Origin: Pseudomonadota bacterium
Lineage (GTDB): Bacteria > Pseudomonadota > Alphaproteobacteria > Rhizobiales > MH13
Length of the DNA: 64,000 nucleotides
Assembly (NCBI GenBank): GCA_039024915.1
Contig: JBCCPK010000007.1
Span: 240,620 to 304,619 of the forward strand
Direction of reading: 5' to 3'
Shown here: one piece after another, positions 45,854 through 54,318 of the stretch
Position numbering within the stretch: the first letter of the stretch is position 1
How the letters are laid out: each line of letters opens with the position of its first letter
The notes under the pieces: generated by a model
Database searches by the model: none
Seen by the model: only the letters and a program-made list of their open reading frames with translations
What the model was told of the DNA's origin: nothing
Position numbers and translations under genes: made by a program

Positions 45854-47446
45854 TCAAGACGCGTTTTTTGGTGCCGCAGCGGCGCGCTGCCGCGACACGC
45901 TGTTGGAAGACCAAGCGTTCAATAGCCGGTTGAAAACCGCATTCGCATAGAGCCCGTTGGACAAGTGAACCCGAAGCCCCGCCGCTGCCGGGTGATAGGC
46001 CCAGAGCGGGAAAAGCGCCTGTGCCCAGGCCACAAGGCCAAAGCTGATAACGGCGAGCGTAATGAGCGCCCACTCGAGAGGACCCGGGGCTGGGGTGGCC
46101 GGGAGGGTGCCCAACAAAAGAAGGTCAGCCAGCGATTGCAGGGCAAAATAAGCCGTTGCGGTGAGCGCCGACGCGATGCCGGTGCGCACCGTCAGCGCGG
46201 ATGGTGCGTCATCGGCGAGGCCCTGCGCTAACAAGTAGGCGACCCCGAAGATAAGAATAGCACCCAGCGCTATTGCTTGCGGACTCTTGCCGGCAAACCC
46301 GAATGTTAAACCGACAATCAAGAACAGGATGATCGCGCTCGCAAACGCTCGCAGAACCGCCCATCCATCGGGAATTGCGACCGGACCTGGCCTCTTGATG
46401 CTGGCCACCAGATCAACCGTGCCCCCGGACGCCAGAAAAGCGTGCGCCTTGTAAAGCGAGTGGGCCACAATGTGCAGCAGCGCCAGCGGGAACAGCGCGA
46501 GCCCGCATTGCAGAATCATGAACCCCATTTGCGCGACCGTCGACCAGGCAAGCGAGGTCTTCACAGCTGAGGCGGTGAGCATGACGAGACCACCGAATAG
46601 CGCGGTAAAGCCGCCGATGATGACCAGCGCCGCCAAAACGCCTGGCGCAAGCAGCATGACGTCGGCAAACCGGATGAGGATGAAGCCGCCAGCATTGATC
46701 ACCCCGGCATGCAGCAAGGCGGACACCGGTGTTGGCGTTTCCATAACTTCGGTGAGCCAGCCGTGGGTTGGGAACTGCGCCGATTTGAACAGGGCGGAAA
46801 ACGCAAGCAGTGCAGCGGCAACCATCGCCAGCACGCCGCCGTCACCGGCGCGTGCGGCTTCGAGAATGGCCGCGATATTCGCCGTGTCGTAGGTGAACGC
46901 CAAGCACAGCGCAGCAAGCACCAGCGCGGTGTCACCGAAGCGGGCGGAAATCGCTTTTTTGCGGCCCGCACGTTGGGCATCCACCCGTTGAGGGTAAAAC
47001 AGCAGAAGCTTGTTCAGGAAGGTGCCTGCGCCGATCCAGGCAGCGACCAACTGAAACAACGTCCCCGCCTGCACGAACAGCAAGACACATGCGAGCGTCA
47101 TGCACAAATGGCCCATGAACGCGCCTTGAGCGCGCTCTCCGTCGAGGTAGGTGTTCGAAAACCGTATGACCACCCAGCCGACGGCGGAGACGAGCGCCAT
47201 CATCGTGACCGAGACGGCATCGATCCTCGTGGCAAGGCCAAGAATATCGCTCCCGATGGTTGGGGAACTCACCGCGCCCGCGCCGATGAGCATAACCAAA
47301 CAACCAAGAGCGATACCGAAAGCGGCAACAGCGGCCAACTCCGCATAGGCAAGTGTCTGTCCGGGGCGGAAGTCGGGCCCGCGATAAGCAAAAAGGGCAG
47401 CGAGAAGAAACGCTAGCGGTGCGAGATAGGCGATCAGAGCAAGCAT
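45854..47446 (-). CDS. dabB: Inorganic carbon transporter subunit DabB (NuoL-like)
   Basis: Membrane subunit of 530 residues in the proton-translocating NADH-quinone oxidoreductase subunit L/antiporter superfamily, with about 13 helices. [31 protein letters not shown] (read here as [14 protein letters not shown] and [14 protein letters not shown]) is the typical Proton_antipo_M core with its Lys/His/Glu channel residues. It lies directly before dabA and provides the cation gradient coupling. The start used opens with the first helix. Confidence 0.92.
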   Translation of the reverse strand: MLALIAYLAPLAFLLAALFAYRGPDFRPGQTLAYAELAAVAAFGIALGCLVMLIGAGAVSSPTIGSDILGLATRIDAVSVTMMALVSAVGWVVIRFSNTYLDGERAQGAFMGHLCMTLACVLLFVQAGTLFQLVAAWIGAGTFLNKLLLFYPQRVDAQRAGRKKAISARFGDTALVLAALCLAFTYDTANIAAILEAARAGDGGVLAMVAAALLAFSALFKSAQFPTHGWLTEVMETPTPVSALLHAGVINAGGFILIRFADVMLLAPGVLAALVIIGGFTALFGGLVMLTASAVKTSLAWSTVAQMGFMILQCGLALFPLALLHIVAHSLYKAHAFLASGGTVDLVASIKRPGPVAIPDGWAVLRAFASAIILFLIVGLTFGFAGKSPQAIALGAILIFGVAYLLAQGLADDAPSALTVRTGIASALTATAYFALQSLADLLLLGTLPATPAPGPLEWALITLAVISFGLVAWAQALFPLWAYHPAAAGLRVHLSNGLYANAVFNRLLNAWSSNSVSRQRAAAAPKNAS

Positions 47447-47525
47447 TGGCGGGGGTCTCCAAGGGGGTCGCCCGCGCCTTAGCAGCGCCAATTCATCAAA
47501 AAAATTACATATTTCTTCAGAAAAC

Positions 47526-47542
47526 GTTCTATCATATAGAAC
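47526..47542. promoter_or_regulatory. Perfect palindrome at the lysR start
   Basis: GTTCTAT (47526-47532), a three-base centre and ATAGAAC (47536-47542) make a perfect 17-base dyad ending one base before the ATG of the LysR gene and about 80 bases upstream of dabB. Its size and place in the divergent region fit the T-N11-A type of LysR binding site that would both autoregulate lysR and control dabB-dabA. Confidence 0.6.
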
Positions 47543-47543
47543 A

Positions 47544-48425
47544 ATGAGCTTGAACTACCATCACCTCCGGCTGTTTCGTGCGGTGGCACATGCGGGAAAT
47601 CTCACCCGTGCGGCGGAGCAGCTGGCGCTGTCGCAATCGGCGCTGTCGGTCCAGATCAAGCGCCTTGAGGAAGCGCTCGGAAACTATCTGTTCGACCGAC
47701 AAGGGCGAAGGCTGGTCCTCACCGAAGCGGGACGAATAGCCCTCGATCACGCAGACGCGATCTTCGCCACCGGCGATACGCTGCTTGAGACGTTGCGCGG
47801 CAGCCATGATGAGCGGCGGCAGATACGGATCGGCGCGCTGTCCACCCTGTCGCGCAACTTTCAGATCCGATTTCTTGCGCCACTGATCCATCGGCACGAT
47901 GTCGAAGTTGTCTTGCGGTCAGGAAACCTCAACGAACTTCTTGATGGCCTCCAAGCGCTCAATCTTGATGTCGTGATCGCCAACCAACCCCCGACCACTG
48001 CGACCGGCGTCCCGATCGTTGCACAGCGCGTAGCAGAATTAGGCGTCAGTCTTTTCGGCGCTCCGGGCCTGGCTGATGCCGGCGGCGATGCAGCAAAGCT
48101 GCTTGCAACCCATCCGCTGCTTCTGCCCAGCTCTGCAAGCGGGATTCGAACCGGCCTCGACGCCTGGCTCGCTCGGCGGAGCTTGCGACCGCAGATAGCC
48201 GCCGAAGTCGACGACATGGCGATGCTGCGCCTTCTGGCACGTGAGGGCGTCGGGCTGGCCGCACTGCCGCCCATCGTCGTGGAAGATGAGTTGGCCCAAG
48301 GGCTGTTGGTCGAGCTGGCAAAACTGCCGCAAATCGCTGAGACGTTCTACGCGCTCACCATCGAACGACGATTTCCAAACCCATTGGTCGGTGCACTGCT
48401 CGATGGCTCATCCGCAACGCAATAG
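47544..48425 (+). CDS. LysR-family regulator, divergent from dabBA
   Basis: Protein of 293 residues with the LysR winged helix at 1-60 (YHHLRLFRAVAHAGNLTRAAEQL, in parts YHHLRLFRAV and NLTRAAEQLALSQSA) and a periplasmic-binding-protein-like effector domain from about residue 90. It resembles NhaR/CbbR-type regulators, and by position it should control the DAB carbon pump in response to a CO2-related metabolite. No Shine-Dalgarno sequence is visible: a palindrome occupies the space before the ATG, so the mRNA may be leaderless or the true start may be internal. Confidence 0.88.
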   Translation: MSLNYHHLRLFRAVAHAGNLTRAAEQLALSQSALSVQIKRLEEALGNYLFDRQGRRLVLTEAGRIALDHADAIFATGDTLLETLRGSHDERRQIRIGALSTLSRNFQIRFLAPLIHRHDVEVVLRSGNLNELLDGLQALNLDVVIANQPPTTATGVPIVAQRVAELGVSLFGAPGLADAGGDAAKLLATHPLLLPSSASGIRTGLDAWLARRSLRPQIAAEVDDMAMLRLLAREGVGLAALPPIVVEDELAQGLLVELAKLPQIAETFYALTIERRFPNPLVGALLDGSSATQ

Positions 48426-48429
48426 GTGG

Positions 48430-48714
48430 CTAGCCAATCACGTCATGCGTGTAGCAAATGAGCGGCCTTTTCAGTGCGCCCATAAGCTCATCGCAAGCAT
48501 CAAGATCGGCCTGCGGTATGCTCTTCCAGCTGGCTTCATCGGTCCAGATAATAATTGCGCGAACTCGGTCCGGCTCATCGCGGCGCACCCATAGCTGCTT
48601 GGAGACAAAACCCTTCTGGCGGGACAAAAACGGCGTCCAGCTAGCCGCATCCGCCGCAATCCAGGCGTCATGCTCATGGTTTGCAACTTCAAACACCAGT
48701 TCTTCGATCACCAT
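48430..48714 (-). CDS. TIGR03792-like small dimeric alpha/beta barrel protein
   Basis: Protein of 94 residues starting MVIEELVFEVANHEHDAW, with WTPFLSRQKGFVSKQLWV and IPQADLDACDELMG, which fit the TIGR03792 family of small proteins related to antibiotic-biosynthesis-type monooxygenases (dimeric ferredoxin-like barrels, function unknown). Last gene of the smoD - oxidoreductase - this gene run (14-base gap). In this setting it may be an accessory protein of sulfosugar catabolism. Confidence 0.72.
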   Translation of the reverse strand: MVIEELVFEVANHEHDAWIAADAASWTPFLSRQKGFVSKQLWVRRDEPDRVRAIIIWTDEASWKSIPQADLDACDELMGALKRPLICYTHDVIG

Positions 48715-48728
48715 GGTCCGAACCAGCG

Positions 48729-49868
48729 CTAAAGGCGCACCGCCTCCCCTGTGAGCGCCGATTCCTGCGCCGCGATGCCCATGCGGACAGCCGCGATCCC
48801 ATCGTCGAGAGACACCGCCGGCGGGCGCCCGTCCCGAACGGCCTGCAGGAACAGCTGGTGCTGGTAGTAGGTCGCGCCATTATGGTCGCCAACCTCAAGC
48901 AGATCCTGATCCACCGGGATCGTCACTTCACGTGGGCCGCGCGGCTCTCTGGGGCTCACCAAGACCTTGGCGACCGGTGGTGCGCCAAGATGCTCCGGCC
49001 AGAAGCGCGTCGGACCCGGTACGAACGCTTCAATTTTACCGGTGGGGCCCACGGCGGTGACCTCTTCCTGATAGGACCCGCCTTCTGCAAACATGCATAA
49101 ATCGAGCATGGCTCGCGCGCCGCCATCGAAATCAACGATGATATAGCCATGGTCCCAGATGTCCGGGGTACGGTCGTCATACCGCTCGGTCAGGTGATTG
49201 ACCGCCTGCCCCGCACTGGCCATGACCCGGACCGGCTCGGCCCCGATCGCCAGCCGCATCAGGTCGAAGAAGTGACAGCACTTTTCGACCAGCGTACCGC
49301 CTGTGTTGGCATTGAAACGGTTCCAGTCGCCGACCTTTTCGAGGAACGGAAAACGGTGCTCGCGGATCGAAAGCATCCTGATGCCGCCGGTGACCTCATG
49401 GACTTGTGACAGGAATGCCGCGATGGGCGGCATATAACGGTACTCCATCGCGACCCAGACAAGCTCTTGATAGCTTGCCGCGAAAGCCTTGAGGCGTGCG
49501 AGGTCAGCGGGATCGGTGAAGACAGGCTTTTCAACAAGGATCGGCACGGAGCGGCGTGCGGCGATGCTGTACAGCTGCTCGACATGCAAATGGTTGGGCG
49601 AGACGATTGCCAAAGCATCGAAATCGTCCTCGGCGAGCAACTCGTCTAGGCTCGATGTTATCCGCATCTGCGGGGCCAAGGTGGCGGCACGCGCCCGCAT
49701 CGCCGGATCAGGTTCGCAAATCGCGCTCACGCGGGCACCGGGCAGCAAACCGATGTTGAGGATATGCTCCTGCCCCATCATGCCCGTGCCAACGATGGCA
49801 TAGCGCAATGGCGGGGCGCCGGAAGCGCCGACCGCTGCCGCGGGTTGGGCAAGCGTGGATTGATCCAT
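48729..49868 (-). CDS. Gfo/Idh/MocA-family protein, candidate NAD+-dependent sulfoquinovosidase
   Basis: Protein of 379 residues with an NAD(P)-binding N-terminus (AIVGTGMMGQEH near residue 24), the family EKP motif at 113-115 and an active-site H199-x-x-D202 in VEKCCHFFDL. A cluster of basic and aromatic residues precedes it: REHRFPFLEKV at 169-179 and DWNRFN at 181-186. Such Arg/Trp/Phe sites can hold a sulfonate. It follows the GntR gene by six bases and lies in an SQ cluster lacking a GH31 enzyme. GH188 sulfoquinovosidases have this fold and keep NAD bound. The glycosidase role is inferred; a plain sugar dehydrogenase is the alternative. Confidence 0.7.
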   Translation of the reverse strand: MDQSTLAQPAAAVGASGAPPLRYAIVGTGMMGQEHILNIGLLPGARVSAICEPDPAMRARAATLAPQMRITSSLDELLAEDDFDALAIVSPNHLHVEQLYSIAARRSVPILVEKPVFTDPADLARLKAFAASYQELVWVAMEYRYMPPIAAFLSQVHEVTGGIRMLSIREHRFPFLEKVGDWNRFNANTGGTLVEKCCHFFDLMRLAIGAEPVRVMASAGQAVNHLTERYDDRTPDIWDHGYIIVDFDGGARAMLDLCMFAEGGSYQEEVTAVGPTGKIEAFVPGPTRFWPEHLGAPPVAKVLVSPREPRGPREVTIPVDQDLLEVGDHNGATYYQHQLFLQAVRDGRPPAVSLDDGIAAVRMGIAAQESALTGEAVRL

Positions 49869-49874
49869 TCTTCT

Positions 49875-50627
49875 TTACCTCATGCGCGAGACATAGCGCG
49901 CGATGTTTGCGTCAAACCAGGTCCGCGAAAACTCCGCCAACTGCCCATCCTGCGCCCGGCTCAAGCGTTCTACCAAACCCACGACTTCTCCCGGATTGGG
50001 GGCAAATGCATGCGGCGCCCAGTCAGGCACCTGCCCCACGCCGACCCGGTCTTCAGCCTGCGAGATCCATAAGCCGAGCGAACGCCTGTAGTACAGATAC
50101 AGCGAATCCGAAATATCGGCTTGGTTGATCGATTGGGCGAAGGAGCCATCCAGCCAGACTTCCTCGACAGCCGCTGGACGTCCGTCCAACAGGCGGAGCC
50201 GCCGGATGCGGTGGGCGTCTGCTGCGCTTCCAAATTGCGGCAAACCCTCAGGCTTTGCGAGCTTCTCAATCTGAAGCAGCGAAGCGGTCGGAAGGCCTCC
50301 GCCATCGTTCAGTTCGAGGCGGAAGAAGGCGTAGATACCCTGAAGGTCGCCAGCCGCCTTGATGTAGTTGCCTGAGCCTTGCACACGCTCGAGCATGCCG
50401 CGCTGCTCAAGCTCAGCAAGCGCCTTGCGCAACGTCCCCACCGAGGTCTGCAGGCTCGTCGCCATATCGCGTTCCGGCGGCAAGCGTTCGCCGTCCGATA
50501 GCCGCCCGGCGGCGACGTCCCGGATCAACATCTCCGATATCTGAAGGTAGAGCGGCAGAGAACCTGGCGTGGTCTGCTGGGCTGTTGGGCGGGAACGGTG
50601 CACGGTGTCGGGCGGGCTGATGCTCAA
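49875..50627 (-). CDS. smoD: GntR/UTRA-family regulator of the sulfoquinovose cluster (SmoD-like)
   Basis: Protein of 250 residues with a GntR winged helix at about residues 22-90 (PLYLQISEMLIRDVAAGRLSDGERLPPE, with MATSLQTSVGTLRKAL) and a UTRA effector domain from 100 on, ending SRTWFDANIARYVSRMR. UTRA domains bind small sugars or their phosphates. Divergent from the SQ monooxygenase gene and sharing a 117-base control region, so it probably represses the cluster until a pathway sugar is present. First gene of a three-gene minus-strand run. Confidence 0.83.
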   Translation of the reverse strand: MSISPPDTVHRSRPTAQQTTPGSLPLYLQISEMLIRDVAAGRLSDGERLPPERDMATSLQTSVGTLRKALAELEQRGMLERVQGSGNYIKAAGDLQGIYAFFRLELNDGGGLPTASLLQIEKLAKPEGLPQFGSAADAHRIRRLRLLDGRPAAVEEVWLDGSFAQSINQADISDSLYLYYRRSLGLWISQAEDRVGVGQVPDWAPHAFAPNPGEVVGLVERLSRAQDGQLAEFSRTWFDANIARYVSRMR

Positions 50628-50641
50628 ATTGATACACGATT

Positions 50642-50656
50642 GATCTATGTCAGATC
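50642..50656. promoter_or_regulatory. Candidate operator in the smoD/smoC intergenic region
   Basis: GATCT (50642-50646) and AGATC (50652-50656) form a five-base dyad 15 bases upstream of the smoD start. Two ATTGAT copies overlap this area, and a second dyad, GCTAG/CTAGC, lies at 50661-50684. These are candidate GntR binding sites; no consensus could be applied. Confidence 0.35.
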
Positions 50657-50694
50657 CGGTGCTAGGGAAAGCAAAAATTCTAGCGAGGAAACCC

Positions 50695-50748
50695 GTGTAT
50701 CAGTCCGACCAAACCGCATGCGCCAACGCAGGATTTGCGGCGGTATGA
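50695..50748 (+). CDS. Possible 17-codon leader peptide before smoC
   Basis: A GTG with a good Shine-Dalgarno (GAGGAA at 50685-50690, four bases spacing) opens a 17-codon frame (MYQSDQTACANAGFAAV) whose TGA overlaps the smoC ATG by four bases (ATGA). smoC itself has only a weak RBS, so its translation may depend on ribosomes finishing this leader. Chance is possible with so short a frame. Confidence 0.4.
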   Translation: MYQSDQTACANAGFAAV

Positions 50749-51899
50749 GTGTCGTTCCCATAACGTCGCCGGACCTTTCGGGGTCCGAGGTCTCCTGGTT
50801 TTCCGCCCTTTGCTCCGACGACTACCGTTTCCTTGGCGTGCCGGAGGGCGATCTGCGGTCAAGCTGGGCGCATTGTTCGGCGATCTTGAAGGAAGCTGAA
50901 GCGCAGGGTTTCCGCAACATCCTTTGCCCCTCATCCTATCAGGTCGGTCAGGACACGTTGACCTTTGTGGCGGGCTGCGCGCCGATCACCGACAGAATCA
51001 ACATGCTGGCGGCAGTGCGCTGCGGCGAGATGCAGCCGATCATGCTGGCGCGGACCGTTGCCACGCTCGACCACATGCTGCGTGGTCGCTTGACGGTGAA
51101 CATTATCTCTTCGGATTTCCCCGGCCAAAAGGAAGATTCGTCCTACCGTTACCGCCGCTCGCGTGAAGTGGTGGAGATTCTCAAACAGGCCTGGACGCAG
51201 GACGTCATCAACTACGCTGGCGAAATCTACACCTTCGAAAACGTACCAACGGGACCCGCCAAACCCTACCAGACCGGCGGACCCCTACTTTACTTTGGCG
51301 GGTACTCACCCAACGCGCTGGAGCTGTGCGGGCAGCATTGCGATGTCTATCTGATGTGGCCCGAGCCCAAGGAGCAGATTGCCGAACGCATGAAGGCCGT
51401 AAACGCCGTCGCCGAGCGGTACGGCCGAACGCTGGACTACGGCCTGCGGGTCCATGTGATCGTGCGCGACACCGAGGCCGAGGCACGCGAATACGCCGAT
51501 CATCTGGTTTCAAAACTCGATGATGAGTACGGTCGGTTGATCCGTGAGCGCGCCCATGATTCCGGTTCACTGGGCGTGTCCCATCAGGCGAAGGCGCGGG
51601 AACTCGCGGACAAGTTCGGCTATGTCGAACCACATCTGTGGACCGGCATTGGCCGCGCTCGCTCTGGCTGTGGTGCGGCGCTTGTCGGGTCCACCGATCA
51701 GGTTCTGTCAGAGATCGAGGAATACCAGAAGATGGGCATCCGGGCTTTCATCTTCTCCGGGTACCCCCATCTGGACGAGTGCAGAAGCTTTGGCGCGCGC
51801 GTTCTGCCGCAGCTAGAAACCGTCTCCTTGCCGCAGGCGTATGGCCGGGTGCCCGCGGAACTGCCCGCGACCCCACTTGCTGCAGGAGTGCGCGTCTGA
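50745..51899 (+). CDS. smoC: FMNH2-dependent sulfoquinovose monooxygenase (SmoC-like)
   Basis: Bacterial luciferase-like monooxygenase of 384 residues related to alkanesulfonate monooxygenase SsuD. It would oxidise sulfoquinovose with O2 and FMNH2, releasing sulfite and 6-oxo-glucose. Recognisable stretches are WFSALCSDDYRFLGVPEGDL, CPSSYQVGQDTLTFVAGCAP, and GRARSGCGAALVGSTDQVL, which I recognise as close to the Agrobacterium SQ monooxygenase. The start used overlaps the leader stop; an ATG nine codons upstream in frame is the alternative. Directly followed by smoB with a one-base overlap and by the flavin reductase gene, the exact partner set of the sulfo-SMO pathway. Specificity for SQ over other sulfonates is inferred from this context and similarity. 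Confidence 0.85.
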   Translation: MSVVPITSPDLSGSEVSWFSALCSDDYRFLGVPEGDLRSSWAHCSAILKEAEAQGFRNILCPSSYQVGQDTLTFVAGCAPITDRINMLAAVRCGEMQPIMLARTVATLDHMLRGRLTVNIISSDFPGQKEDSSYRYRRSREVVEILKQAWTQDVINYAGEIYTFENVPTGPAKPYQTGGPLLYFGGYSPNALELCGQHCDVYLMWPEPKEQIAERMKAVNAVAERYGRTLDYGLRVHVIVRDTEAEAREYADHLVSKLDDEYGRLIRERAHDSGSLGVSHQAKARELADKFGYVEPHLWTGIGRARSGCGAALVGSTDQVLSEIEEYQKMGIRAFIFSGYPHLDECRSFGARVLPQLETVSLPQAYGRVPAELPATPLAAGVRV

Positions 51900-52792
51900 T
51901 GGAGCGTATCCAGCTTTCGCCAAACTTTGAAATGAGCCGCATCGTCTACGGCATGTGGCGACTGGGCGATGATGCAGACACCTCGCCCGCCCATATCGAG
52001 GCAAAGGTTGAAGCCTGCCTCGATCAGGGCATCACGACCATGGATCAGGCGGACATCTACGGCGGCTACACCGCTGAAGCGCTGCTGGGCGCTGCATTCG
52101 GCGCAAATTCGGCACTTCGCGACCGGATTGAGCTGGTTTCAAAGTGCGGGATCGTTGCGCCGGTTGGCCGCTACAGCGATGCGCGGGTCAAACACTATGA
52201 CACCTCCGCAGGGCACATAAACGCATCGGTGGAGCGATCCTTGACGGACATGAAGACCGACCGGCTCGACCTCCTGCTCATCCACCGGCCCGATCCGTTC
52301 ATGGACCATGAAGAAACCGGCAGAGCGCTCGATGCTCTTGTGACGTCAGGCAAAGTGCTCAATGTCGGGGTTTCAAACTTCACGCTCAACGATTTTACGC
52401 TTCTGCAAAGCGCCATGAGCGCACCGCTTGTGACCAATCAGATCGAACTGTCGGTTTTGCACCATCAGCCCTTTCTCGGCGGCGACGTTCAATGGCTGCA
52501 GGAGCGGAAAGTACCGATCATGGCCTGGTCACCCCTTGCCGGTGGTACCCTTTTTGGCACACAAGGCGCTGTGGTGCGCGCTGTGCTCAGCCGGCTTGCA
52601 GGTGAGCAAGGCGTCGATCCCAGCGCGGTAGCGGTGGCATGGCTGCTCGCGCACCCGGCTCGCATTCTACCCGTCATGGGTACCAATTCACTGGCGCGCA
52701 TCAAGGCGCTATCCGATGCGTTGCGGGTTTCGATCGACCGGCAAAGCTGGTTTGAAATTCTGACCGCAGCGATGGGCCAGGACGTTCCCTGA
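51899..52792 (+). CDS. smoB: Aldo-keto reductase (SmoB-like, 6-oxo-glucose reductase)
   Basis: NADPH-dependent reductase of 297 residues that in the sulfo-SMO pathway turns 6-oxo-glucose into glucose. The AKR tetrad is complete: D49 and Y54 (MDQADIYGG), K82 (VSKCGIV) and H129 (LLLIHRPDP). The rest follows the YdhF-type layout, with GVSNFTLNDF and NADP-binding PVMGTNS. The start ATG shares one base with the smoC stop (TGATG). The frame is open far upstream inside smoC, which is a shadow. Confidence 0.85.
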   Translation: MERIQLSPNFEMSRIVYGMWRLGDDADTSPAHIEAKVEACLDQGITTMDQADIYGGYTAEALLGAAFGANSALRDRIELVSKCGIVAPVGRYSDARVKHYDTSAGHINASVERSLTDMKTDRLDLLLIHRPDPFMDHEETGRALDALVTSGKVLNVGVSNFTLNDFTLLQSAMSAPLVTNQIELSVLHHQPFLGGDVQWLQERKVPIMAWSPLAGGTLFGTQGAVVRAVLSRLAGEQGVDPSAVAVAWLLAHPARILPVMGTNSLARIKALSDALRVSIDRQSWFEILTAAMGQDVP

Positions 52793-52832
52793 CGCTTCAC
52801 CTGCCAACCCGTCCGAAAGGATCTGAGGACCG

Positions 52833-53342
52833 ATGAACATGCACGCAACCCCGCCCGTCACCGGCACGCCGGTCAACGATACGCGCGCTCTACGCGATGC
52901 ATTCTCGCGGTTTGCCACCGGGGTGACGGTGGTCACGACCATGACACCGGCCGGACCAGTGGGTATGACGGTCAACTCTTTCTCGTCGGTTTCGCTGGAG
53001 CCGCCGCTTTGCTTGTGGTCCATCGAGGGCACCTCAACGCGCTACCATGAGTTTGCCGGAGCCACACAAACGGCGATCCACGTTCTCGCCCATGATCAAA
53101 AGGCCTTGTGCCTGGCGTTCGCAGAGCGCCCTGACGCGTTCGACCTTTCGAGCTGGAGGCAGGGCGCGAATGGCCTGCCGTTGATCGAAGGCTGTCTCGC
53201 GCGTTTCGAGTGTCAGCGCTTCGCGGCACATGAAGCCGGAGATCACACGATCCTGATCGACCGGATCGTCGCGGCCGAAATGCATGGGGGCGAACCACTG
53301 ATCTTCAATCAGGGCGACTTTGGGCGCTTTGCGGCCAGCTAA
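52833..53342 (+). CDS. smoA: Flavin reductase (SmoA-like)
   Basis: Protein of 169 residues of the flavin reductase domain family that supplies FMNH2 to the monooxygenase. RDAFSRFATGVTVVTT at residues 21-36, GMTVNSFSSVSLEPPL at 44-59, and the C-terminal GGEPLIFNQGDFG are diagnostic. The RBS is AAAGGATC, a few bases before the ATG. It sits two genes after the monooxygenase, as in other two-component sulfonate monooxygenase systems. Confidence 0.88.
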   Translation: MNMHATPPVTGTPVNDTRALRDAFSRFATGVTVVTTMTPAGPVGMTVNSFSSVSLEPPLCLWSIEGTSTRYHEFAGATQTAIHVLAHDQKALCLAFAERPDAFDLSSWRQGANGLPLIEGCLARFECQRFAAHEAGDHTILIDRIVAAEMHGGEPLIFNQGDFGRFAAS

Positions 53343-53358
53343 CGACGGCGCGCCCCAC

Positions 53359-54318
53359 ATGTTAGCGCCGGTAAGACCGCCGAGCGAAACCGCGAATCCG
53401 CTGAGTGATAAACGTGCCAAAAGTGGCGAAGTGCTCGAGTCACTGCTCGGGGACAACGTCATCGGCAGCGAATTCGCCACCGTGCATGAAGTGGACCAAA
53501 GCGAAAGGGACGGCGTCGAACGCATCGAAATGACCGCGACGACGCAAACCGGCGAAACGGTGCCACTCACGCTGCTCTTACCTTTGGTTTCACTCGGAGC
53601 GGAACAGCGAACACTTCCCGCCATTCTCTACTGCCATGCCCATGGCAACGACTATGCGAACAGTCGGCTCGAACTGCTCGAAGGGCGGCCATCGCTGCAC
53701 GCACCCTACGGTCCGGATCTGACACGTGCAGGCTTCGCTGTCCTGAGCATGGATATGCCGTGTTTCGGCGCGCGCCAGCAGCCCGGCGAACAGGCCCGCG
53801 GAAAGGCGCACCTCTGGCGCGGGACAACACTGTTCGGTCAGATGCTTCATGAGCTTGTCGCGGGCATCTCGCTGCTCTCCAGCCATCCACGCATCGACCA
53901 CAACCGGATTGGTGCGCTCGGCTTCTCGATGGGGTCCACCCACGCCTATTGGCTTGCCGCGCTCGATGAGCGGGTGAAAGCCGCCGTCGCGCTGTGCTCG
54001 TTCGGTGATCTGGGCACGCTTCTTGAGACCGGTGCGCATGACGGTCACGGGCTTTACATGACAGTCCCCGGCCTCACCGAACGATTTTCGACCGGGCAGA
54101 TCGCGGGTCTCGCCGCACCCCGGGCGCTGTTCATTGGGGCGGGCATGCAGGACTGGTCAACGCCGCTCGACGCGTTCTCAAAAGCGCGCGCTGAGCTTGA
54201 ATTGGCATACGCGGAGGCCCCCGAGCAGTTGGCCTTTCATGTAGAACCAGACACAGGCCACGAGGAAACGCCCGACATGCGCGCCGCGGCCCTCGCCTTT
54301 CTGGAGGCGCACTTATGA
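53359..54318 (+). CDS. Alpha/beta hydrolase (dienelactone hydrolase/acetylxylan esterase-like)
   Basis: Protein of 319 residues with an alpha/beta hydrolase fold: nucleophile S190 in GALGFSMGSTHA, probable acid D265 in GAGMQDWSTP and H301 in PDTGHEETP; oxyanion hole region YCHAHGNDYAN at 91-101. No signal peptide, so cytoplasmic. It overlaps the next gene by four bases and follows smoA by 16. It is not part of the known core pathway. It may deacylate sulfoquinovosyl compounds or open a lactone made by one of the neighbouring dehydrogenases. A TTG 39 bases upstream would give a longer form, which is less likely. Confidence 0.8.
   Translation: MLAPVRPPSETANPLSDKRAKSGEVLESLLGDNVIGSEFATVHEVDQSERDGVERIEMTATTQTGETVPLTLLLPLVSLGAEQRTLPAILYCHAHGNDYANSRLELLEGRPSLHAPYGPDLTRAGFAVLSMDMPCFGARQQPGEQARGKAHLWRGTTLFGQMLHELVAGISLLSSHPRIDHNRIGALGFSMGSTHAYWLAALDERVKAAVALCSFGDLGTLLETGAHDGHGLYMTVPGLTERFSTGQIAGLAAPRALFIGAGMQDWSTPLDAFSKARAELELAYAEAPEQLAFHVEPDTGHEETPDMRAAALAFLEAHL

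Noticed and set aside
45828..46073. N-terminal extension of dabA overlapping dabB
   Set aside because: The 82 extra codons mirror dabB coding sequence and do not resemble DabA; an ATG with RBS lies at 45827.
49875..50627. The GntR protein as a transporter-only regulator unrelated to SQ
   Set aside because: It is divergent from smoC and in one run with a candidate glycosidase, so control of the SQ genes is the simplest reading, though unproven.
51638..51898. Upstream extension of the smoB frame inside smoC
   Set aside because: It lies within conserved smoC sequence; the aldo-keto reductase N-terminus and the TGATG junction fix the start at 51899.
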